Shown here piece by piece: positions 55,349 to 64,000 of a DNA stretch of 64,000 nucleotides (within the stretch, counting starts at the first letter, position 1; every line of letters starts with the position of its first letter). Made by a program: the position numbers and the translations under genes. Below the pieces are notes generated by a model. The model did no database searches. It saw only the letters and a program-made list of their open reading frames with translations, and was not told where the DNA came from. The stretch comes from Plazaster borealis (taxonomy: Eukaryota > Echinodermata > Asteroidea > Forcipulatida > Labidiasteridae): contig CM037463.1 of assembly GCA_021014325.1 (NCBI GenBank), forward strand, positions 4,645,001 to 4,709,000, in the 5' to 3' direction.

Positions 55349-56099
55349 ACAGGTAGATTACATCATTTGCAGAACAGAAATGAAAGAGAAAAAAGTACTT
55401 CCAAGTTACTGCAAAATAACTGACTTGACTGAAAGTACATAATTATTCTCAAATATCCAGTGAAATCGTTTCGCCAGGTGTTGTTTCATTTTTTCATTTT
55501 TTAAAGGAAAATGTAATGTTGTATCAAGAAGCGATGGTCGGCCGACCATCGTTTGAACGGACATGTTAGTTTTTCTTACAAAAGGTTTGTCTGACAGTTT
55601 AAAACCGTCACCGTTTGCTCTCATTTTTCTCGGCAGTCACGGACTGACAAAATATAAACAGACCGGTAAAACGATATTTCATATTTAATTCTACTCCACA
55701 ACTCCACATTTTCTCGAAAACTAAACAGCAATTACCAATGATGTAATTACCCTTTAAAGAAGCTAAATAAAGTAACGTGCCATCGCTGTAATAATTGGAT
55801 TTATTTCGTACGATGTTATCAAATAAAGATACGATGCATGTAAAATTCATTTGTTTGTTATACTTTATTATTATGATCTCATGAATCAAGCTGAGGAGCA
55901 CACATTGTTAAGCCGTTATACCTTTGACAAACAAGATATCTTCAGGGGAAAAAATCAAGTCTACACGGTACATATCAGAATATTATAACCTCATCATGTG
56001 AGGTGGCAAACACTGCGATGTAGGGTTGGCAGACACGACATTAAAAACCATAGAGGAAGTTTAAAAACTCAGTGCGATGTATCTCTGATTTAATGAGAT
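55349..56099. other. Intergenic sequence, nothing firm
   Basis: A small perfect dyad, GATGGTCGGCCGACCATC, lies at about 55533-55550. The rest is AT-rich without genes. Confidence 0.5.
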
Positions 56100-56171
56100 C
56101 AACAGACGCCTTCTCTCCTTCTCTGTGGAAGAAGTGTCTCTAATAACGTCTCAAGGTTATACCGTGGAAGC
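56100..56171 (+). CDS. Candidate exon end with consensus donor, unknown gene
   Basis: The donor ACCG|GTAAGTCTG at 56172 matches the full GTAAGT consensus. Upstream, one frame is open for about 30 codons (INRRLLSFSVEEVSLI, TSQGYTVEAT). No ATG or strong acceptor is evident, and the other strand is open too. Support is only the splice site and local composition. Confidence 0.2.
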
Positions 56172-56451
56172 GACCGGTAAGTCTGACCCGGGCTAAGGGG
56201 AGGAGAGGTGTGGGGGGGGGGGGGGCTGGAGAAATCTTCCTCATTCGGGTTTGTCATCGCTACTGAGTGGTGTGTTTTCGTGGACCCGGTGTTTTCCACT
56301 CGCACAGATGTACACGTGAACTCCGTTAAGGACAAGTCTTACGAGAGCTAAGTGTTTGGCCGCCACATATACGCGATAATAATCATTTAAGTGCATTGCA
56401 GTCTGGTACGGAGATTAATTCTCTAAATATGTACTTCCACCGATTTTTTTT

Positions 56452-56652
56452 TTAACCAATAATCCGAGTTGAAGGGGGGGGGGGTGTTGTTGGTAGATGT
56501 TTGGCGTTCGTGTTACGGTCAAAGTAATTTTTCACATGAATACGGTTACTGGGGAAGAGTGCACAGGCCTCGCCATTGTAGTCAAGCTGACGGCGGGGGT
56601 TTGCACGCGAGACTCCCGGGCTGCCAATCTTGGCTGACTCGCTGGATGGCAT
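56452..56652 (-). CDS. Candidate short open frame in a GC-rich island
   Basis: ATG at 56652 gives 66 codons with varied composition (MPSSESAKIGSPGVSRANP, then LDYNGEACALFPSNRIHVK) before a poly-Pro region produced by a poly-G run. No splice site or homology is recognised. It may be part of a first exon or chance. Confidence 0.15.
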   Translation of the reverse strand: MPSSESAKIGSPGVSRANPRRQLDYNGEACALFPSNRIHVKNYFDRNTNAKHLPTTPPPPSTRIIG

Positions 56653-57129
56653 AAACGCCGGGGTTTGTCAGAAGCAATCAGCGTGGGCCAATCACTCATT
56701 AATTAGTAGGTGATGGGAAAACCATACCGTTTAGGGGGGACGAGGGCTCCCAGTCCGGTCTGTGCCGACCAAAACAATCTTGTTTGTCCACGTGGAGGAT
56801 GGTGTAATAAGAAAGTGAATATTGTCAACAAAAACAAGGCGTGGACTTACGGCGCAATGATAACTATTTAAAGAGGAATCGTCGATCAAACCACGCAGTG
56901 GGCGTAACCAGACTTTTTTGTTGGGGGGGGGGGCGAGCAGGGGCAAAGACATAACTTCCTTTTGTTTGGGGGGGGGGGCTTTTTTAATTCATCGAACCAT
57001 TCATTTTTGCATTTTTGGATTTCTTTAATTGATAGGGCGCCTATGTTTTTGTATGTGGCTCATACGGCATTCGTATTAACTAATTCTGAAACAGCAGTAA
57101 CCAATGGTGAGTCTGATATTAAATTGTGA
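56653..57129. other. Intergenic sequence with poly-G runs
   Basis: Poly-G runs lie near 56925 and 56970 within GC-moderate sequence. No gene was seen. Confidence 0.5.
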
Positions 57130-58700
57130 ATTGGTTATAACGAATTGTAAAGCTGTCACGATGAGTCTACCGTGATTATTGTGTAGAATGACCTGCGTTT
57201 GTTGTCGAAGTTCGAATCGTTAGGGTTATAACGGCTTGTGATTCTGTTATAACGAGTTTTACATAATATTTTATAACGAACTTTGAATCTGTAATAGACT
57301 GTGCAAGTCTCCGCGCATATTTGAACTTCCGGGACCATTGTGGTCCCAACCATATGGAGATTTACGTGGGCAAGATTTTGTTTTGTCAATTATTTTAGGT
57401 TAATGTAGTTTATGACCATGAACAAGATATATGTTGTTGGGAATGTAATACTAAATTATAAAAAATATGAAAGTCAAATCAATTCAACAATATAACGAAG
57501 AAAAATAGAGAATTAAACTTGACCTCAGCTTCCGGTTACTGCACAAAATTAAGAATTTTGTGCTCACCTCCGATCACAAAACTTATGTAAACGCTCGTTT
57601 TGGATGCGCGATGATAAATCGCTAGATACTGTAATTGCAACGCGAAGCCTTTTCACTGCAGTCATGGTTGTTGAGGCGTCAGCGTCCTCTATAAACTGCG
57701 TCAAGCGTTAATTTACCGCCCGTGTGACCATCGCGAATTCGCGTAATGGGTTTAAAAAAAGTTAAGATCAACTAAGCATCCTTGTCCCAGAATTTTAATT
57801 TTGTTTGAATAATATTAAACACATTATTTGTTTATTCTTTATAAAAGCTGAAACTAATTTTCTAAAAATTGCAATGAGTTTTGTTGTTGTTCAGACTTTT
57901 GTCATTAGATATAATTTAAAACACAGATTTGATTTCAGAAAAAAATATTCCTCGTTTGACGTGTTTTCTCGTTCCGATACGTGCGAGACTTGCACAGTCT
58001 ATAAGTAACTGCGAATCCGTTATTACATATTGTGAATCCATAACAACGGATGGAGAATTTGTATTTAAGAATTGCGACCCCTGTGATTCTGTCATTATGA
58101 ATCAATATCAACGAATAGACAATCCGTAATTACAAATATTGTAAAGACGTAAATATAAAATGTTGAATCCGTAATCATCATCATCCATTACAAAGAACCA
58201 AACCTGTAATAACGAATTGTAAAACTGTGCCGAGGGATTTGGAGGTCGTTGTATAGCGAAATGTACATCTGTATTAATAACTAGTTAATCTATTGCGATG
58301 AAAATGAATTCTGTATCCGTTATAACGAATAGTGTGAATCCGTAACATCGTACTCTGAAACTATCGTAATGAGTTTTAATCTGTAGTAATGCACTAAGAA
58401 TCTTTAGTTGCAAATCCGTCACGAAATATTGCAAATCCGTTATGAAAAACTGCGAATCAGAAATGAACAATTGCAAATAATAAAACAAAACAAAAACCCA
58501 AATCCGTAATACAACTAACTAAAACTAAATTATGCGAATTATGAACCCAAAGTACAATATTGCGAATCCATACACAAATTACAAATCCATTATATAAGAA
58601 TTGCAAAAATTTGTTACTTGACTTGTGCATTACACGAATTGTGAATCCGTTATGTGTGTTACGAATAGCTTAAACTCGAATTAAGATTCAACGAATACCA
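57130..58700. repeat. Highly degenerate array of GAATCCGTTATAACGAATTG
   Basis: Variants such as GATTCTGTTATAACGAGTTT, GCGAATCCGTTATTACATATT, GAATCCGTAATCATC, GTATCCGTTATAACGAATAG, GCAAATCCGTTATGAAAAAC and TGTGAATCCGTTATGTGTG occur dozens of times at irregular 20-45-base spacing. There is no coding sense. Confidence 0.65.
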
Positions 58701-59070
58701 ATTTAAAAATTCCGAATACGAACAATTTATCTTTTAGTTATAACAACAAGCTTAATTTGAATCCCCATGTTATTCTGATTCATATATAAGTTTCTCAAAA
58801 TAATGCCCCCAAGCTTGCGATGGTCCAAAAACCGCCACACGTGGATAAGTCATTAATAGAAAATGTGTTGACTTTAAAAATTATGTTCCGAGAAAAAGAC
58901 GAGTCCTGTTTGGTCAACAACAAAGTGTGTGTTATTCGATCACGGTATCGGGAACGGTGAACCCCCGGTGGGTCTTTGCGGGCCATCTAGATTGTAAATG
59001 TCACAATTTTAAAAGGGTACCCAGTACCTCCATGGTTTCACGAAGTAGAGCCCTTCTCTGTACCACTTAA

Positions 59071-59439
59071 AGGCACTGAACACATTTGGTAATTGTCAAA
59101 GACCAGTGTTCTCACTTGGTGTATCCCAACATATGCATAAAATAACAAGCCTGTGAAAATTTTGGCTCAATTGGTCATCGAAGTTGCAAGAAAGTGACGA
59201 AAGAAAAAACACCCTTGTTGTACAAATTTGTGTGCTTTCAGATAGGAATAAAAGGCTTCTTGCAAGAAGTCTATTATTATTTTAGTGAGAAATTACCTCT
59301 TTTTTCAAAAACTACGTTACTTCAGAGGGAGTCGTTTCCTACAATGTTTTATATTATCAACAGCTCTCTGTTGCTCGTTACCAAGTCAGTTTTTATGCTA
59401 ATATATATTTTGAGTAATTACCAAACGTGTACAGTGCCT
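59071..59439 (+). mobile_element. Family-A MITE, copy 6
   Basis: Ends are AGGCACTG / CAGTGCCT, with perfect TTAA target copies at 59067-59070 and 59440-59443. It is 369 bp. The central palindrome is slightly broken by a GGCTT change. The frame that crosses it is open by chance. Confidence 0.8.
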
Positions 59440-60827
59440 TTAAGCTACCGAAAAGTTGATTCTACAAGAGTTGTCACATTTATTATGAGTTATGTTGTAT
59501 ATATTTTAAAGGACACCAAGGTGTTATTTAGCTTTAAAAACAATTGTCATAGTTTTCATTCAAAAAATTGTATTATAAGGCTAACTATAATGTGGTTTAT
59601 TGACTCGTTTCAAAATATCTGGAAAAAAAATAATTTCAGTTTTGACAATCATTGATTTATGATTATTAAAAGTATTGAACTGATGCTTGCCTAGTTCTGC
59701 GGGGGTAAATATTGTTCACAGGAATCCCGGGCAGGAATCGAACCCACAACAAATTCGTCCTTCAGTTCTCAATTTCAACTATATTGGTCTTTTGACAATT
59801 ACAATGTTGCCCGCGTTTTTGATAATTACCAATGTTGCCCGCGAACTTGATGTCAAGCTTTTCATGTGTGAAAAAAAGTGTTTTTTTTTAAAGCTTCTCT
59901 TGAAAGCGTTATTGATTGTTATTATCTCACCCCGCATCTCAAACATAGCACAAAAAGAAGGAACAAAAGCACATATGCTGGAACATAGAACATTTCTCGA
60001 GGAAGCCCTTTATAATTTCTGGCACGATTTATCATTTAATACACATTGCCGATCGAGCCCGCCTTTTGAAATCAGCCTTCCATGAAGAATGAATCCATCA
60101 TAGTTCACAGTCAACTTCAAAACATCCCTGGAGCGTATAGGTTGCTCCTCCCTCACCTCCACCTCCAAATGAATACGCAATACACTAAGCAAATGAAATC
60201 TGAAATCTGAACAAATAGTTTCAAACAGTTTTTAAATTGATTACAGATGATACAAAAAACCATAACAAAACCCAAAGGCCAAATCGTGATTTACGAAATG
60301 TTGTGCCCCAGTCTCCGAGACCACATCGAGAAGTGACAATTTTCTCACGAGAAACCATCACCAAGCGATCAAACTGGGAATTATTTTTGGAGTAAATCAG
60401 TGTCAATGCCTTTCACCTCATAAGCATCTCTATTCATTCCATCCATTACGTTTACTCCCTCTGGATTACATGACATTATAAGTCACTCAGCAAACCCATC
60501 ATTTTCCTCCACCCCCCCCCCAACCGAAAGTAGGCCTACATGAAACCGTACATACAAAAACACGACCGCTTGACATAATGTCGATGGGGTTTTCCCGTCA
60601 GTGCAGTGGTGGTTTTCAAACATGAAATACACGTTCAGTGATGATCAATAGCTTAGTTTTAGAAAACATAATCAAACGTTAAATCGGTTTAGACACTGTT
60701 GACATTGTTACCTCGGCAGTTGTTATACCTTTAAAATGGATCGAAGCTATAGACAAGACAAAAAATACTTGGCAAGACAAAAAATACGTATGTCATTTTC
60801 ATCAAAAAAAATGGACCATTACAATGT
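59440..60827. other. Intergenic sequence between two family-A MITEs
   Basis: The B-box fragment at 59.72 kb and a poly-C run near 60515 are the only recognisable items. Open frames crossing the MITE edge are chance. Confidence 0.45.
59717..59765 (-). mobile_element. SINE or tRNA-like B-box fragment
   Basis: On the minus strand, TTGTGGGTTCGATTCCTGCC is a B box with T-stem pairing. No other tRNA arm is seen around it. Confidence 0.3.
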
Positions 60828-60831
60828 TTAA

Positions 60832-61196
60832 AGGCATTGTACACGTTTGGTAATTGTCAAAGACCAGTGTTCTTACTTGGTATTTCCAACATGTGCACAA
60901 AATAGCAAGCCTGTAAAAATTTGGGCTCAATTGGTCATCGAAGTTGCAAGAAAATGATGAAAGAAAAAACACCCTTGTTGTTCAAATTTGTGTGCTTTCA
61001 GTTAGGAATAAAAACGTCTTGCAAGAAGTTTTTATTATTTTAGTGAGAAATTACCTCTTTCTCAAAAACTACGTTACTTCAGAGGGAGTCGTTTCTCACA
61101 ATGTTTTATACTATCAACAGCTCTCCGTTGCTCGTTACCAAGTAAGTTTTTATGCTAATAAATATTTTGAGTAATTACCAAACGTGTACGATGCCT
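60832..61196 (+). mobile_element. Family-A MITE, copy 7
   Basis: It is 365 bp with TTAA at 60828-60831 and 61197-61200. Ends are AGGCATTGTACACGTTTGG and the inverted equivalent. It lies 1.4 kb from copy 6 in the same orientation. Confidence 0.8.
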
Positions 61197-61200
61197 TTAA

Positions 61201-61811
61201 CTGTCAAAAAAGTGAGGTTTCTACGTATAATTCTTCCCGCCAACCAGGTAATTTGAAGTGAAACATTTTCAATAGGCCTAAGTGTCGCTTCATTTTTCTA
61301 CGCGTCTGTATTCTTCGCCGTGTGCCTAGATGAGGGACGTGACGAAAGTTTTACGGAAGAAAGGGCGTAATTTAAAGCAAATTATGTGCAGAATTGTGTT
61401 TCAAGAAAACTGAGCGTGAAAGATTGATCGGTTTCTTTCATTCATAAGTCATTATAGGAAATTAGATTTTGAATGGAATTAGGCAACATGTCTTTTGAGG
61501 TAATTCTAGTAACAGAAATGTAAAAGTACACTCAAAAAAATGAAATTTGTGTTCAGTAAATTTAACTCGAATTTTATAATTTTGCAATACTTAATACACT
61601 TTTTTTGCTAATTATACTTTGTCATTTAAAGATTAAACACTAAAGTTTTGAAAAGTCAGAGTTACTTAAAATATGTAAGTTGTTTTCCATAAATAAATAA
61701 CCAAAAAAAAAAAGTGTTAATCATAAACATAATATCTTATCTAAATTATTTAATGATAATACAAACAAAAACTTGCCACTTTTATGAGTGCTATATTGAG
61801 TGCGCTTTTAG
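61201..61811. other. Flank of the candidate exon at 61812
   Basis: AT-rich. If the exon is real this is its upstream intron or promoter. No specific signal apart from the acceptor. Confidence 0.4.
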
Positions 61812-61955
61812 TTGATGCTGATAGTGTTTCAAGTTCTGCTTGTATGGGGACCAACGCTTCCATACCATGCGGCGCGCAAGTCTCTCACAACAAAGTCGAC
61901 GCAGCAGCAAACACGATCGACCAAACAGTACAGAGAAGAGAAAAACATCTGATAG
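61812..61955 (+). CDS. Candidate internal exon, unknown gene
   Basis: A possible acceptor GCGCTTTTAG ends at 61811 and the strong donor ATAG|GTAAGAATA follows 61955. The 144-base interval is open in one frame, with phase 1 at both ends. The protein reads VDADSVSSSACMGTNAS, then PCGAQVSHNKVDAAAN and TIDQTVQRREKHLIG. Alternatively it could start at ATG 61784, giving a 58-residue first exon. GC content and CpG are higher than in the flanks, which are AT-rich. I recognise no domain. The degenerate array from 62.13 kb would lie in its downstream intron. It could also be a fragment of an unrecognised transposon. Confidence 0.35.
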
Positions 61956-62129
61956 GTAAGAATATAATTCGAAAATTTTTTTTTTTTTCACACACACTGT
62001 TGTATTTGTACATATGCTGCTAAAAAAAAACCCCACAGTCAAGTTGTAGTTGTACTTTGTTGCTTGTTTGTCGTTCTTGTTTCTCTAAACATATATACGT
62101 GCTTATATGAAAATAAACTTCCTCTTCCT

Positions 62130-63690
62130 CTATGGTATGCCTACATTTATAAAGTAGCTAGACAGCTGTGTTTGTGTGTTTGTACTGTGCACAAACTTAG
62201 AATAAGTTTTACAAACAACACAAAAAGTAATACATACTTCTAGTTTTACTGAAGAAGTGAAGGTGCAAATAAATATATAAATTAAGTCCAAACACAAAAA
62301 ACACACAAACACAAAGTAGTAGCTACTCATTTATAGTTTTTTTTATTTTTCCTGTTTTTGTTTGTTGCAAATTAAGTCCAAACAAACAACACACAAACAA
62401 AGTAGAAGTTATCCAAGCAAAAGTTAGTTTAGTTTTACTAGTGTTATGTGTTCTGCACCCAAATCAAATAATAACAAAACAAACAAAACACAAAGTAGTA
62501 GCTACTATTTTATTAGTTTAGTTTTTTTAAAGGGGTTTTTGTGTTTTTTTGCCAAATATTGAAAAACAAAAATCACAAAAACAAAACAAAGTCATTTTAG
62601 TTTTCCTGAAAGTTTTTTTTTTTTTTTGTTTTTTTTTTTTTTGCCCAAATAACAAAAAAACAACAACACAAAAACATAGTAGTGTTACATATATGAGTTA
62701 TAAATTAATTTTACTTGGGTTGTGGGTGCACCCAAAAAAATTAAAATCACAAACACAAAAACAAAAAGTTAGCAGCTACTATTATGTTATAAGTTAGTTT
62801 TTTTTAAGAGTTTTTTTTTTTTTGCACCCAAAAAAATTAAACAAACAACACAAAAACAACAAAGTAGTTAAGTTAGTTTTATTTAAGTTTTAGTTTTTTT
62901 TATGTGTTTTTTTGCACCCAAATAAATTAAAAAAAAACAATACAAAAACAAACAGTAAATTACTCATTCAAAAAAGTTGTTTTTACTAGAAGGGTATGTG
63001 TATATACCCAAATAAATTAAGCCCAAAACAAACAACAAACAAAACACAAGCTACTCATTTTATAAAAAAAGGTTTTTTTTTGAAGTTTTTGTTTTTTGCA
63101 CCCAACAAATTAAGTCCAAACAACACAGACACAAAGTAGTTAAGTCTCATTCATAAGTTAAGTGTTAGTTACTGAAGAGAATTGTTAAGTCAAAAACAAA
63201 ATTAAGTTTAAACAGCAAAAACACAAAGTAATAGTTACTCATCATTCAGTTGTTAGGTTTTGTTGAAGAAATTGTTTTTTGCAATTGTAAATAAATTAAG
63301 TCCAATATAAACACAAAGTAAGTTAGTCATTTATAAATTTTTAAAGTTTTGCTTACTTTTGTGTTTGTGTTTTGTTTTTTAAAAAGATTTTAACAAACAC
63401 ACAACAGTAATTACTCAAAGTCAAGTAACACAATTAGTTAAGTAAGTAATTATATGTGGTATGTGTAGTGCAAAAGTTAAAAGTAAGTCCAAACAACAGT
63501 TAACTTTTTATTATAAGTAAGTTAAGTTAGTTTTACTGAAGGAGTAAATAATTAAAACATAAAAAACACAAAGTACACACAAAAGTAGCCCAAAGTTTAT
63601 AAATAAAGTTAGTTTCAAAGAGTTTGTTGTTTGTTGCATAAAATAAATTAAAAAAAAACAACAAACACAAAGTAAGTTCGTAAGATATTA
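62130..63690. repeat. AT-rich tandem array, about 90-bp unit, roughly 15 copies
   Basis: Anchor words recur about every 90 bases: TTTTTTGCACCCAAATAAATT (62725, 62825, 62915, 63005 and 63097 region), ACACAAAGTAGTAGCTACTC (62311, 62490, 63130 and 63222 region) and TAAGTTAGTTTTACTGAAG. Units are diverged, and homopolymers vary in length. Confidence 0.7.
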
Positions 63691-64000
63691 CTAAACTCTT
63701 CAAGGGGTGACCCCCACTCTTAAAAAAAAAATTGAAAGTTACCCCCAAAAAAAAAAAAAAAGGTATACAATTTGCCAAACAGATATGTTTTAAATTTTGA
63801 GGTAACAGCCCCCTTACTTGACAGCCATTCTGAAAACATTTACATGATGAAATGTGCACAAACAATAATGACAACATGCTGGGAGTGAGTGAGTTCATCC
63901 ATCCCCCATTATACTTTGAGTCATGTAGCTTTTTGCCCAATTGTTTAGCTATTCCACTAAAAACATCATCAGTGTCAAAATTAAAAAAAAACAAATTCTG
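63691..64000. other. Right edge, AT-rich, unclear open frame
   Basis: On the minus strand the sequence from 63994 to about 63818 reads NFDTDDVFSGIAKQLGKKL and reaches TCAA|GTAAGGG, a possible donor. It may be an exon that starts outside the window. Homopolymers and low composition bias make this weak. Confidence 0.15.

Noticed and set aside
59194..59655. 153-codon plus-strand frame
   Set aside because: Most of it is family-A MITE sequence. The same frame is open in several other copies because the repeat is young.
3941..61200. CRISPR-like or phage-type repeats
   Set aside because: The repeats are dispersed, about 366 bp, palindromic and TTAA-flanked in a eukaryotic gene context; no short regular spacers.
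63533..63994. 153-codon minus-strand frame at the right edge
   Set aside because: The left half runs through the AT-rich array. Only the first 60 codons look protein-like, with a possible donor at 63817, so it is kept only as a weak note.

Overview
The window is eukaryotic, metazoan, intron-rich and AT-rich. It is crowded with short palindromic DNA elements, SINE-like repeats and simple repeats. The homeodomain sequence and the repeat types suggest a deuterostome invertebrate, most likely an echinoderm and perhaps a sea star. Nothing here proves the species. No bacterial operon, CRISPR array, rRNA, canonical tRNA or viral gene was recognised.

The one firmly identified gene is a Meox (Mox) homeobox transcription factor gene on the minus strand. 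Three coding exons can be joined with consistent phases and GT/AG borders: 30952-30851 (start codon, MEHSLYGG), 18941-18584 (His/Ser/Pro-rich middle) and 1998-1823 (homeodomain residues 1-44). They give 212 codons, separated by introns of about 11.9 and 16.6 kb. The last exon (VWFQNRRMKWK part of helix 3 and the C-terminus) is not in the window and must lie left of position 1. Positions 1-30952 are therefore almost all Meox intron.

Positions 30953-64000 are the 5' flank of Meox. No other gene is certain there. Several exon-like islands with good splice signals are listed at low confidence: 50362-50444 (+), 61812-61955 (+), 48157-48372 (-) and 56100-56171 (+). Two weaker ones lie inside Meox introns (about 17020-17230 + and 25815-25892 -).

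Repeats dominate the rest. A 366-bp palindromic MITE family with TTAA target duplications is present in seven copies, and at least eight other short families occur. Others are tRNA-derived SINEs, a LINE ORF2 remnant, Penelope/hammerhead-like motifs, a 67-bp minisatellite, three old degenerate tandem arrays (45.3-46.2, 57.1-58.7 and 62.1-63.7 kb), a 30-bp-stem hairpin with flanking direct repeats (33.8 kb), and a cluster of long palindromes centred on TGACGTCA (37.6 kb). These unusual structures are the best candidates for a second look. I see no evidence for a new multi-gene system.
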